In this document: positions 38,620-46,695 of the stretch, piece after piece
Layout of the letters: each line of letters begins with the position of its first letter
Position numbering within the stretch: position 1 is the first letter of the stretch
Assembly (NCBI RefSeq): GCF_017565305.1
Contig: NZ_JAGEKP010000008.1
Coordinates: forward strand, 186,001 to 250,000
Origin: Leifsonia sp. TF02-11
GTDB lineage: Bacteria; Actinomycetota; Actinomycetes; Actinomycetales; Microbacteriaceae
Direction of reading: 5' to 3'
DNA: 64,000 nt
Made by a program: the position numbers and the translations under genes
The notes under the pieces: generated by a model
Told to the model about the DNA's origin: nothing
Seen by the model: only the letters and a program-made list of their open reading frames with translations
Database searches by the model: none

Positions 38620-38985
38620 GCGCCGTTCCGTTCTGCCGAGTGAGCGCGGCCGGCCAGGGGGGACCGAGCGCTCAGTTGAAGATGCCGCGGGGCTCCGTTG
38701 CCCCCGACATTCTTCTGTCGTGGGCGCTCCACCGGCCGTCGCTGAGGACTCCGGTGTGCTGGGTTCTTCTACGATCCAGATGCGTAGACTTCATCTGTCG
38801 GTCCACCCTTTCCGTGGTTCGACGCGAAGGCTCCGAGCTACTGTCCAAGGCTGCTCGGGGCCTTCACTTCTATGGAGCCAAAGTTGGAGCCATTGGCCCG
38901 TATCCCGACATACACGAGGGGACACGTAGGGAAAGCGTATATCGCCCTGGGGGCAGAAATCAAGTCCCGAGGGCGACAAAACGTC
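38620..38985. other. Phage attachment-arm region, no gene
   Basis: 366 bases between the integrase start and the tRNA junction. No open frame here looks coding on either strand. It is somewhat less GC-rich than its surroundings (ATGGAGCCAAAGTTGGAGCC, CGTATATCGCC) and carries the TTCWTCTGTCG repeats. It should correspond to the P arm of attP. Confidence 0.6.
38710..38800 (+). repeat. Three direct repeats, probable integrase arm sites
   Basis: TTCTTCTGTCG at 38710-38720, TTCTTCTACGA at 38764-38774 and TTCATCTGTCG at 38790-38800, all in the same orientation (consensus TTCWTCTGTCG). They lie between the integrase start and the attachment core, where arm-type binding sites of tyrosine integrases occur. 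A GGAGCCA pair near 38873-38894 is a further short repeat. Confidence 0.5.
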
Positions 38986-39030
38986 GGACTACGGATCAGA
39001 AGGTTGGGGGTTCGAATCCCTCGTGGCGCA
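38986..39030 (+). other. attR: 3' part of a tRNA-Arg gene (anticodon ACG)
   Basis: The sequence from GGACTACGG to GGCGCA reads as the 3' half of a tRNA: anticodon loop CTACGGA (anticodon ACG), anticodon 3' stem TCAGA, variable loop, T-arm GGGGG-TTCGAAT-CCCTC and acceptor strand GTGGCGC with A. The 5' half is missing and the preceding bases give only an imperfect anticodon stem (TCGGA against TCAGA), so this is the right prophage junction. The complete tRNA with attL should lie left of position 1. Confidence 0.8.
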
Positions 39031-39064
39031 CAGGATCACCACCGAACTGGTTGAGACAGTACAG

Positions 39065-39095
39065 GAAGCCCTCGCGTGAGCGGGGGCTTCTTCGT
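39065..39095 (+). terminator. Intrinsic terminator after the tRNA remnant
   Basis: GAAGCCCTCGC (39065-39075) pairs with GCGGGGGCTTC (39080-39090) around GTGA with one G-U pair, followed by TTCGTTTC. In the uninserted chromosome it would end the tRNA-Arg transcript. Confidence 0.8.
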
Positions 39096-39146
39096 TTCGC
39101 CGCGCTCGGGCGATACGCCTACTCCCACCTCCCCCACAATGGATAC

Positions 39147-40352
39147 GTGAGCGAACGCACAGCGGTGGGACGGCCGCCCCGCCCTTCGCTCTTCTCCGGC
39201 CCCCGCGCCGACCTCTGGCTCGCCGCCGCACTGCTCCTCGCCAGCGCCGCGCTCGTCCTCTGGGGCGGCGAGTCGACCGCGTCGCTGCGGTCGGCCTGGT
39301 GGCTGCCGGTTGCGCTGCTGCAGTGCGCCGCCGTGGCCGTGCGCCGTCTCCTCCCGGGGGTCGCGCTGGCCGTCGCCTGGCTCGGCGCGCTGCTGCAGGT
39401 GGCGCTGGTGCAGGAGGTCGGGCCTCAGAACGTCGCCATCCTGGTCGTGCTCTACTCAGCCGCCGCCCACGGCGGGCGGGTGACGCGGGCGCTCGGGCTG
39501 GTCTCGGCGCTCGCCGGGGGAGTCCTGGCGGGCTGGTTCCTCGCGGTCGCCGTGCCCCGGGCGGCGGGGACGCAGCCGGGGTCGGTTCCTTTCCTGATCG
39601 GGCTGTGCGCGGCCATCCTGCTGTTGGCGTGGGGAACCGGCCTGCTGCGGGCTGTGAGCCGGCGGGCGATGGCCGACCGGCTGGCGGCGGCTGCGGCGGC
39701 GGAGCGGGCGCGGCAGGCTATCGCCGTCGAGGAGGAGCGCGCACGGATCGCGCGCGACATGCACGATGTCGTGGCGCATTCGCTGACCGTGATGATCGCG
39801 CAGGCCGAGGGTGCCCGCCTGGTCGCCGAGACCCGGGGCGGGGCGTCGCCGGACGCGTTGAACGCGATCGCGAACACCGGGCGGACCGCGCTGGCCGAGG
39901 TGCGCGGGGTGCTCGCCGATCTCAGGAGCGGAGACCGCGACAGTGCCCAGCCGTCGCTGGCGCGCGTCGACGCGCTCGTCGCGCAGCTGCGGGCGAGCGG
40001 CGTTCCCGTCGCGGCCTCGTCGTCGGGGGAGGAGCGGCCGCTGCCCGCCGCGGTGGATGTGGCGGGATTCCGGATCGTCCAGGAGGCCCTGACCAACGCG
40101 GTACGGCACGGCAGCGGTTCGGCCGGCCCCACCCTCCATTTCGAGTGGGCGGACGGGGCGCTGCTGCTGACCGTGCGCAATGCGCTCGCTTCGACGGGTG
40201 GGCCAGCGGAGATCGCTCCCGCGCGCGGCCACGGACTGATCGGGATGCGCGAGCGGGCTCACGTCGTCGGCGGCACGGTCGTCGCCGGCGCGGAGGACGG
40301 CGCCTTCGTGGTCACGGCGATCCTGCCGTACGAGTCGGGGGAGCGCACATGA
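39147..40352 (+). CDS. Sensor histidine kinase (NarL/LiaS-type, HisKA_3)
   Basis: 401 residues. Membrane segments between about 20 and 155 form the sensor; then a linker helix with the phosphoacceptor motif RDMHDVVAHSLTVMIAQAEG and a C-terminal HATPase domain with EALTNAVRHG (N box) and GHGLIGMRERAHVVGG (G box). The signal is unknown. GTG 39147 fits a nearly leaderless start shortly after CACAAT; the response regulator gene overlaps its end by 4 bases. Confidence 0.88.
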   Translation: MSERTAVGRPPRPSLFSGPRADLWLAAALLLASAALVLWGGESTASLRSAWWLPVALLQCAAVAVRRLLPGVALAVAWLGALLQVALVQEVGPQNVAILVVLYSAAAHGGRVTRALGLVSALAGGVLAGWFLAVAVPRAAGTQPGSVPFLIGLCAAILLLAWGTGLLRAVSRRAMADRLAAAAAAERARQAIAVEEERARIARDMHDVVAHSLTVMIAQAEGARLVAETRGGASPDALNAIANTGRTALAEVRGVLADLRSGDRDSAQPSLARVDALVAQLRASGVPVAASSSGEERPLPAAVDVAGFRIVQEALTNAVRHGSGSAGPTLHFEWADGALLLTVRNALASTGGPAEIAPARGHGLIGMRERAHVVGGTVVAGAEDGAFVVTAILPYESGERT

Positions 40353-40993
40353 GCATCCGCGTCGCCGTGGTGGACGATCAGGCGCTGTTCCGCGCCGGTG
40401 TCGCCCTCATCATCGGCACCCAGCCCGACCTGGAGCTCGTCGCCGAGTGCGCATCGGGGGAGGATGCCGTCCGCCTGGTGCGGGAGACCAGCGGCATCGA
40501 CGTGATCCTGATGGACGTGCTCATGCCGGGTCTCGGCGGCATCGCCGCGACGTCCGCGATCACCGCTCTCCCCGGCGCGCCCCGCGTGCTGATGCTGACC
40601 ACGTTCGAGGACGACGCCACCGTCGCGCAGGCGATCGCGGCCGGCGCGAGCGGTTTCGTCCTCAAGGACGCCAGGGCTGAGCTGCTGCTCTCGGCCGTCC
40701 GCTCGGTGGCCGACGGCACCGCCGTGCTCGCCCGCTCCGCGCCACTCGGGCAGCTGGCGCGCGGAGTCGCGGCGAGCGCCCCGACACCGCCGGAGTACGA
40801 GACGCTCACCGCGAGCGAGCGCACGGTGTTCCGCCACGTCGTGGCGGGGCTGAGCAACCGGGAGATCGCCGACGTCGCCTTCCTCAGCGAGGCGACGGTG
40901 AAGTCGTACGTCTCGCGGATCCTCGCCAAGGTCGGCGCGCGCGACCGCGTGCAACTGGTGCTGTTCGCGGTCAGGCACGGCCTCACCGACTGA
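40349..40993 (+). CDS. Response regulator, LuxR/NarL type
   Basis: 214 residues. Receiver domain 1-120 with the acidic pair VVDDQ, phosphoacceptor Asp in ILMDVLMPG, Thr in MLTTF and Lys in VLKDA; LuxR helix-turn-helix at about 150-205 (LTASERTVFRHVVAGLSNRE, ATVKSYVSRILAKVGARDR). Partner of the kinase it overlaps. Targets are unknown; the CPBP protease 146 bases downstream could be one. Confidence 0.9.
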   Translation: MSIRVAVVDDQALFRAGVALIIGTQPDLELVAECASGEDAVRLVRETSGIDVILMDVLMPGLGGIAATSAITALPGAPRVLMLTTFEDDATVAQAIAAGASGFVLKDARAELLLSAVRSVADGTAVLARSAPLGQLARGVAASAPTPPEYETLTASERTVFRHVVAGLSNREIADVAFLSEATVKSYVSRILAKVGARDRVQLVLFAVRHGLTD

Positions 40994-41139
40994 CCGCCCG
41001 AGTCGGGAAATCCACTGAGTCCACGAAAGTTGATTCGAGGTCGCAACCTTCGTTGACCGGGTCGACGCTGCAGGAGGACGCGCCGCCCCGACCCGCATTC
41101 CTAGCGTGGAGATCACGTCCACGTCACGAAAGCGAGCCC

Positions 41140-41955
41140 ATGTTCCCCTCCCTCTCCGGCACCACCAAAGCCGGGATCTTCATCGCCGGCGTCCTGCTCA
41201 TCTCGCTCACGACCGCCGGGATGCTCGGCGGCCTGATCCTGGCCGTCTCGCCCCTGCTGATGACCCTGTTGATGATGTTCGTCGTCACGCGCGACGGGTA
41301 CTCCAGAGAAGGCTGGCGCACGATCGGGGTCACCCGCCTCGGCCTGAAGTGGTGGCCCGTCACGCTGCTGGCGACCGCGGGAGTCAGCGCCCTGACCTAT
41401 ACGGCGGTCGTCGCGCTCGGCGCGGCTTCGTTCACCGTCGCCCCCGGCGCCGGCGCCGACCTGCTGAGTCTGTGCATCTCCGGGCCGATTCTGGCGTTCG
41501 CCGAGGAGATCGGCTGGCGGGGCTACCTGCAGTCGCACCTCGCGCGGCGCATCGGGCAGCCGTGGTCGTGGATCGTCGTCGGCGCCGTCTGGGTGTGCTG
41601 GCACCTTCCCTACATCCTCTTCACGCCGTACTACCACACCGACGGCAACCGGGTCCTCGTGCTGATGCTCTTCACCGGAAGCGTCTTCGCGTTCTCGATC
41701 CTGTTCGGCGTGCTGCGCGAACGCTCCGGGAGCCTGTGGGTGGCCGTGCTCGCGCACTTCGGCCACAACGCCGCGTTCGCGTGGATCGGATCCGACCTGA
41801 TCACGACGAACCGCCCTGTCCTGGTCGAGGAATACCTGGCAGGCGACACCGGACTCTTCGTCCTCCTCGGCACGGCCCTCAGCGCGGCTCTTCTGCTGGT
41901 GCAGCGCGGTCGTGCGGCGCGGCGGCAGCCGGTGGCGGCGGTCACCGGCGGCTAA
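41140..41955 (+). CDS. CPBP family intramembrane protease (Abi/CAAX type)
   Basis: 271 residues with about eight membrane segments. The CPBP motifs are all present: AFAEEIGWRGYL (EExxxR), WVCWHLPYILF (FxxxH-like) and HFGHNAAF (HxxxN-like). Such membrane glutamic proteases process peptides or pheromones, and many are linked to bacteriocin immunity. It follows the two-component pair and may be under its control. A -10-like TAGCGT lies about 35 bases upstream of ATG 41140. Confidence 0.85.
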   Translation: MFPSLSGTTKAGIFIAGVLLISLTTAGMLGGLILAVSPLLMTLLMMFVVTRDGYSREGWRTIGVTRLGLKWWPVTLLATAGVSALTYTAVVALGAASFTVAPGAGADLLSLCISGPILAFAEEIGWRGYLQSHLARRIGQPWSWIVVGAVWVCWHLPYILFTPYYHTDGNRVLVLMLFTGSVFAFSILFGVLRERSGSLWVAVLAHFGHNAAFAWIGSDLITTNRPVLVEEYLAGDTGLFVLLGTALSAALLLVQRGRAARRQPVAAVTGG

Positions 41956-42410
41956 CGGTCGGCCGTCTGTTCCGTCGCCACCGCCGTCCCCTGCCCGCTC
42001 GCGACCAGCACCGGCCCGTCGTCCGTCTCCGCGAACACCTCGCAGCGCACCGCCGCCTGACGCCGTGTGGTGCCGACGACCGTCGCGATCGCCGTGAGGT
42101 CGCCGCGCGCGGGCCGCAGGTAGGAGACCGTGATCCCGGAGGTCAGGAGCTCAGGCCCGAGGCGCGTGCCGGCCGCGAAGGTCACCGCGTTGTCCACCGC
42201 GTACGCGATCACTCCGCCGTGCACGAACCCGAACTGCTGGCGCAGCGCACTGCGGAAAGGGACGCGCACCTCCACCACTCCCGGCTCGAACCGCGTCAGC
42301 TCGGCACCGATCAACACGGTGAAGTCCTGCGCGGCGAACGCCGCCCGCGCGGTCGCCACCGCCTCGTCCCACCCGGCGTCCTCATCTCTCATGGGGACAT
42401 CCCACACCAT
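41952..42410 (-). CDS. PaaI-type hotdog thioesterase
   Basis: 152 residues. Single hotdog domain with the catalytic-region motif FGFVHGGVIAYAVDNAVTFA and the strands ITVSYLRPARGDLTAIATVV and VFAETDDGPVLVASGQG. It likely hydrolyses acyl- or aryl-CoA; given the aromatic pathway further right in the window the substrate could be an aromatic-CoA, but they are not in one operon. An ATG at residue 7 is an alternative start. Stops overlap tail-to-tail with the CPBP gene. Confidence 0.8.
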   Translation of the reverse strand: MVWDVPMRDEDAGWDEAVATARAAFAAQDFTVLIGAELTRFEPGVVEVRVPFRSALRQQFGFVHGGVIAYAVDNAVTFAAGTRLGPELLTSGITVSYLRPARGDLTAIATVVGTTRRQAAVRCEVFAETDDGPVLVASGQGTAVATEQTADR

Positions 42411-42760
42411 CGGCGGGGTGGGTGGCGAGAGTCGGTCCGGTAGGTGCTCCAGCCACGAGGACGTTCAGTGCCGATCGCGCCGGCCGGTGCGCGCCGCGAA
42501 CCGGAATCGGCGCGGGGCGGACCCTATGGACCTTCGTCCCGACGCGTGAGCGGGCGGAGCTCCGCGCGGGCTACACCCTCTCGAACGACGGCGATTTCTC
42601 CGTCGACCAGCTCGATCCCCGCACCGGCTACGTCATCCGCCCCGCCGGCAGCCCGGCGCTCGATCGGCAGACGGCCAAGAGCGAGCGACTGCGGGTGCGC
42701 GGGCTGGCGGGCGCGAGGGTTCCCGGAAATCACCCCTAGAACAGGGCACATTCCGTGTCG
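42411..42760. other. 350-bp intergenic region, no supported gene
   Basis: A plus-strand frame (42422-42739) includes a protein-like stretch (RAGYTLSNDGDFSVDQLDPR) but has no ribosome site or family, so it may be a decayed gene or chance. The region ends in the promoter of the surface protein gene. Confidence 0.4.
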
Positions 42761-42766
42761 TACCCT
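42761..42766 (+). promoter_or_regulatory. -10 element of the surface protein gene
   Basis: TACCCT six bases upstream of GTG 42773, the leaderless arrangement seen at several other genes here. No -35 stands out. It favours GTG 42773 over GTG 42755 as the translation start. Confidence 0.45.
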
Positions 42767-42772
42767 GGCCGG

Positions 42773-45064
42773 GTGCGGTCAGGGCGCGGCTGGGGACGTC
42801 TCGCGGCCGCCGCCGGCGCAGCGGCGCTGGTGGCGGCGTTCGTCAGCGCGATCGGCGGCGGTGTGACCACTCCGGCGCAGGCGCAGTCGCCGAATCCGCT
42901 GGAGGTCACGTACGTCGCGCGGGTGTGCGACCACTACACCGACATCATGGCGAACAAGGCCAGGAACAACATCCAGGAGTCGCTGTTCAACCTGGGGCCG
43001 GACTCGACGTATTCGCCGAACGGGATCGTCGACCCCACCGCCGAAGCGACAGGCTCGCCGAACTGCCGCCCCCTGACGGGCTGGACGTTCTCGACCGGGC
43101 AGGGGATCACCTCCAAGTCGCCCTCCACGGAGAACCTCTCGACCGTGACCGGCGTGTTCCGCTCCGACATCACGACGCAGGCGAGCACCCCGCTGCTCGA
43201 CCCGCAGGGAAATCCGGTCCTCGGCCCTGGAGGGCAGCCGCAGACCATCGCCGGCGCCGTGACCGTGCGGCTCAACCCGGCAGAGGCATCGTGGGCGCAG
43301 AGCGGCCGCACGGTGTGGGTGGAGGGCGGAACCCCGACCGCGGCGCTCAACGGTCACACCGACCTCGGCTTCGGGGCACTGCGCTGCACGCAGGATGCGC
43401 TCAACGGCGACAACGTCGACGCCGTGACGTTCCCGCAGTCGCGCACGCACGTGTTCTGCTACTACTACGCGGTGAGCCCGCCGCCTCCTCCCGGCACGAT
43501 CACGGTCGTCAAGCAGGTGAACGGCGCGCAGGGCGACACGTTCGGCTTCCAGGGCAACATCTCCTACAACCCGGGCGGGGCGTTCGCGATCGCTGCGGCT
43601 CCCGGCTCGCCCGGTTCGATGGAGTTCGTCCGCGGCGCCACCCTCGGCAGTCTCACAGAGCCGCCCTGGTCGTTCACCGAGCAGAGCAGACCGGGATGGC
43701 AGGCGCCGACGCCTGCCGTGTGCACCTCCACCAACGGGCTCAGCCAGATCACCACGTCGGGCGCGACGACGAGTGTGAACCTGGCTGCGGGCGACAGTGT
43801 GACCTGCACGTACACGAACACGCCGACGCCGCTCGGTCTCGGCGAACTGGCGAAACGGTCGTACGGGGCCGTCGGGAGCTTCCCCTTCGCCATCACCGGG
43901 CCGGCGGCGACCGAGAACTTCACCGCGACGACGACGACGCCCGGTGCGCCGTCGGTCTTCGCGACACGCACCGGCGCACCTGCCGGAAACTACACCGCTG
44001 CGGAGACCTTCCCCACCGACTTCAGCCAGACCGGTCCGGGAACGTGGCGGATGACGGGCGCGACCTGCAACGACGCGGGCATCCCGGTGACCAACAGCGC
44101 GACGGGTGCCTCGGCCACGTACACGGCTGCTCCGGGCACCGATGTCTCGTGCTTGTTCACCAACACGTTCACGCCGTCGGGTTCGATCGACATCTTCAAG
44201 ACCACCGAGGGAGGCGTCGGCCGCTTCGAGTACGCGGTGATCGCGAACGCGGACAACCTCACCAAGGTGGCCGACCCGGAGGCGACGACCACGACGCCCG
44301 GCGTGGAGGTGCAGGCGCAGCCGTCGGCGACGGGCCTCTCCGCCGCGGCCCCGGGGACGGACTACACCATCATCGAGTCGATGCCGGCCCCCGACTCTCA
44401 GGGATTCTGGGTCCTCGACTCCGTCGATTGCGGAGCCAACACCGTGTCGGTCGACCCGGCAACGGCGAGCGCCGTCGTCGAGTTGCGCCCCGACGCCGCC
44501 GCCGCCGCGTGCCACTTCGTCAACCGGTTCCAGCCGTACGGCACCTTCTCGGTCGTCAAGACGACGACACCCGACCGCGCCCTGCGCCCGGGCGACGCGG
44601 TGATCGCGGTCACCTGCTCCGACAGCTCGTTCGACGGCAGCTTCAGGGTGGCGGCCGGCGGGGGAGCCAACGACAGCGGTATCGTCGCCACCGACACCAC
44701 CTTCACGTGCACGGTGACGGAGCCCAGCACTGGTGCGGCCTCGGGCGTCGATGTGACGACGACGGCCTACCTGGAGGTGGACGGAGGCGCCCACCAGCCG
44801 TACACCCTGGGGCAGACGTTCACCGTCGAGCTCGGTCACGCGACGGAGGTCGTCGTCGCCAATGCGATGGCGTTGGCACCCCCGACGCCCACTCCCACCC
44901 CGACGCCTGTCCCGTCGCCGTCGCCGTCGACCGAGCCGTCCGGTCTCGCCGACACAGGATCGACAGGTCCCCAGCCGTGGATCCTGCCGGTCGCCGCGCT
45001 GCTCGCGGCGGCGGGAGTCGCCGCGGTTGCCGGCACACGGATGAGAAGGTCGCGCGGTCGGTGA
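42773..45064 (+). CDS. Sortase-anchored surface protein with SpaA-like repeats
   Basis: 763 residues. Signal peptide MRSGRGWGRLAAAAGAAALV to TPAQAQS, an N-terminal unique domain (about 40-240) with paired Cys (ARVCDHY...SPNCRP; LRCTQD...VFCYYY), then four prealbumin/SpaA-like repeats opening GTITVVKQVNG, LGELAKRSYG, GSIDIFKTTEG and GTFSVVKTTT, most closing CxFxN or CxYTN. A Pro/Thr-rich stalk leads to LADTG, a hydrophobic helix and RMRRSRGR, a class E-type LAxTG sorting signal. Probably an adhesin or fibre covalently linked to the wall. No sortase gene is in the window. Confidence 0.85.
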   Translation: MRSGRGWGRLAAAAGAAALVAAFVSAIGGGVTTPAQAQSPNPLEVTYVARVCDHYTDIMANKARNNIQESLFNLGPDSTYSPNGIVDPTAEATGSPNCRPLTGWTFSTGQGITSKSPSTENLSTVTGVFRSDITTQASTPLLDPQGNPVLGPGGQPQTIAGAVTVRLNPAEASWAQSGRTVWVEGGTPTAALNGHTDLGFGALRCTQDALNGDNVDAVTFPQSRTHVFCYYYAVSPPPPPGTITVVKQVNGAQGDTFGFQGNISYNPGGAFAIAAAPGSPGSMEFVRGATLGSLTEPPWSFTEQSRPGWQAPTPAVCTSTNGLSQITTSGATTSVNLAAGDSVTCTYTNTPTPLGLGELAKRSYGAVGSFPFAITGPAATENFTATTTTPGAPSVFATRTGAPAGNYTAAETFPTDFSQTGPGTWRMTGATCNDAGIPVTNSATGASATYTAAPGTDVSCLFTNTFTPSGSIDIFKTTEGGVGRFEYAVIANADNLTKVADPEATTTTPGVEVQAQPSATGLSAAAPGTDYTIIESMPAPDSQGFWVLDSVDCGANTVSVDPATASAVVELRPDAAAAACHFVNRFQPYGTFSVVKTTTPDRALRPGDAVIAVTCSDSSFDGSFRVAAGGGANDSGIVATDTTFTCTVTEPSTGAASGVDVTTTAYLEVDGGAHQPYTLGQTFTVELGHATEVVVANAMALAPPTPTPTPTPVPSPSPSTEPSGLADTGSTGPQPWILPVAALLAAAGVAAVAGTRMRRSRGR

Positions 45065-45080
45065 CGGCTGATCGTTCCCG

Positions 45081-45114
45081 GTCGTATGGGAGCGGAACCC
45101 CGCTCCCATACGAC
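45081..45114. terminator. Perfect 15-bp hairpin after the surface protein gene
   Basis: GTCGTATGGGAGCGG (45081-45095) and CCGCTCCCATACGAC (45100-45114) with a 4-base loop, 17 bases after the stop codon. There is no T-run; likely termination or RNA stabilisation. The remainder of the gap to 45289 holds no gene, only the TATGCT promoter element upstream of the next start. Confidence 0.7.
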
Positions 45115-45288
45115 ATCGGGTAAGACGCCGGCGCGTTCGAGACGCCCCCTAATCGCGTGCGCGCGCACCGGTGACCCTTCAAGGGTAACCGCAGAATAGA
45201 CCGTACAGTCGACCCTGTTTCGGCGCGGTGCACCGGGTGGGACGTCGGGCCTGCCCGAAACCGGAGCCCGCTGGTTATGCTGTGCGCC

Positions 45289-45654
45289 ATGAGCACGAAG
45301 AGCAGGCAGGGACCGCATCAGGAGGAGACGCTGCACCTGGGCGCTCATCGAGGGATGTGGGGAGCGTTCGCCGGACTGATCACGGCCGTGCTCATCGCCT
45401 ACCCGCTGTCGGCGAGCATCGCGTTCGCGACGCATCCGGCGACGCAGAAGCTGTTCGGGGAGCGGCTGGCCTCCGCGTCCCAGGCCGGCTACCAGGCGTT
45501 CTGGTGGATCATCGCGCTGGGCTGCCTCGCGCTGCCGTTCATCGTGGGGTACGGCATCGCGAAGATGTCCGGTCGCACCCTCGCCATCATCGGCGGGGTC
45601 GTCGTGGTCTTCCTGATCCTGGTGATCGTGATGGGGCAGATCTTCCTGTTCTGA
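45289..45654 (+). CDS. Small membrane protein of unknown function
   Basis: 121 residues with three membrane helices: about 24-46 (GMWGAFAGLITAVLIAYPLS), 70-92 (AFWWIIALGCLALPFIVGYG) and 98-121. No family recognised. ATG 45289 is chosen over ATG 45277 because TATGCT at 45275-45280 looks like the -10 of a leaderless promoter and would overlap the upstream codon. Confidence 0.7.
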   Translation: MSTKSRQGPHQEETLHLGAHRGMWGAFAGLITAVLIAYPLSASIAFATHPATQKLFGERLASASQAGYQAFWWIIALGCLALPFIVGYGIAKMSGRTLAIIGGVVVVFLILVIVMGQIFLF

Positions 45655-45673
45655 GCGTGCGCGTGCGGACGCC

Positions 45674-45928
45674 TCAGAAGTCCGCGTCGCCGAGTTCGTC
45701 GGCGTTCAGGTCATCCGGCGACCCGATCACGGCAGGAACGCACTCGGCGAACGCGTAGCGCAGGAGCACCGGCCACTCGCTGGAGTCGACCAGGTCGAAG
45801 ACGTCGACGACGGCCGCTCCGCCGATGTGGGAGGGCACGCGCAGCTCGAACGGCGGTTCGCTCGTCCGCTCGAACTCGATCTCGTACGCGATGTCGCCGC
45901 GCTCGAGGACGGCCAGCACGATCTCCAT
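45674..45928 (-). CDS. Hypothetical protein
   Basis: 84 residues, MEIVLAVLERGDIAYEIEFE, FELRVPSHIGGAAVVDVFDL, acidic end (GSPDDLNADELGDADF). Strand-rich and acidic. It converges with the preceding gene, and a long hairpin separates it from the two-component genes. Confidence 0.6.
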   Translation of the reverse strand: MEIVLAVLERGDIAYEIEFERTSEPPFELRVPSHIGGAAVVDVFDLVDSSEWPVLLRYAFAECVPAVIGSPDDLNADELGDADF

Positions 45929-45980
45929 GTCTTCTGTCCTACCCGTTCTGCTCCGCCCCGACCACCCCTTCCCGCGCCAT

Positions 45981-46037
45981 CGAGGGGCACGTCGTTGTCG
46001 CTTTCGGCGGTCGAAAGTGACAACAACGTGCCCCTCG
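45981..46037. repeat. 26-bp-arm inverted repeat (REP/terminator-like)
   Basis: CGAGGGGCACGTCGTTGTCG plus CTTTCG (45981-46006) pairs with 46012-46037 across a 5-base loop GCGGT, with two mismatched positions of which one is a G-U pair. It lies just after the response regulator stop and upstream of the hypothetical gene. Length and near-perfection exceed a normal terminator, suggesting a repetitive extragenic palindrome. Confidence 0.7.
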
Positions 46038-46047
46038 GCGGAGGCGA

Positions 46048-46695
46048 CTACAGGGTGAGCAGGCCGCGGCGGAAACCCTCGGCGACGGCGGCCGCCCGGT
46101 CGCCGACGCCGAGCTTGGCGTAGATGCTGAGCAGGTGGGTCTTCACGGTGGCCTCGCTGAGGTGGAGTCGCTCCCCGGCCACCCGGTTGGTGGCACCGTC
46201 GGCGACGAGGGCCAGCACCTCAAGTTCGCGCGGCGACAGCAGGCTCGACTCCGGCGTGCGCACGCGACCGACCAGCCGCGACGCGACGGAGGGTGCCAGC
46301 ACCGCGTCGCCGACCGCCGCCGCCCGGATCGCGCGCAACAGGTCGTCGCGCGGCGCGTCCTTGAGCAGGTAGCCGGTGGCGCCCGCCTCGATGGCGGGCA
46401 GCACGTCGGAGTCGCCGTCGAACGTCGTGAGCACGACGACCCGGCACGGGAGGCCGAGCCGGGTGAGCTCGCGGATGGCGGCGACGCCGTCCATGCCGCG
46501 CATGCGCAGATCCATGAGCACGACATCCGGGGTCAGCACGCGCGCGAGCTGTACGGCCTCCGCGCCGTCCGACGCCTCGCCGACGACCTCCACACCGGGA
46601 TCGGAGGCGACCATGCCGACGATGCCGTCCCGCACGACGGGATGGTCGTCCACGACCAGGAGGCGGACGGGCGCCTCAGCGCTCGCCGTGGTCAC
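46048..46695 (-). CDS. Response regulator, LuxR/NarL type (second pair)
   Basis: 215 residues. Receiver with VVDDHPVVRDG, phosphoacceptor in VLMDLRMRG, TTF and LLKDA; LuxR helix-turn-helix at about 150-205 (LSPRELEVLALVADGATNRV, ATVKTHLLSIYAKLGVGDR). GTG 46695 overlaps the kinase stop. Similar in layout to the regulator at 40349 but clearly divergent in sequence. Confidence 0.9.
   Translation of the reverse strand: MTTASAEAPVRLLVVDDHPVVRDGIVGMVASDPGVEVVGEASDGAEAVQLARVLTPDVVLMDLRMRGMDGVAAIRELTRLGLPCRVVVLTTFDGDSDVLPAIEAGATGYLLKDAPRDDLLRAIRAAAVGDAVLAPSVASRLVGRVRTPESSLLSPRELEVLALVADGATNRVAGERLHLSEATVKTHLLSIYAKLGVGDRAAAVAEGFRRGLLTL

Noticed and set aside
42422-42739. Plus-strand frame with a protein-like middle part upstream of the surface protein gene
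   Set aside because: No ribosome site, no recognisable family, and the first half is low-complexity; may be a decayed gene but I cannot support it.
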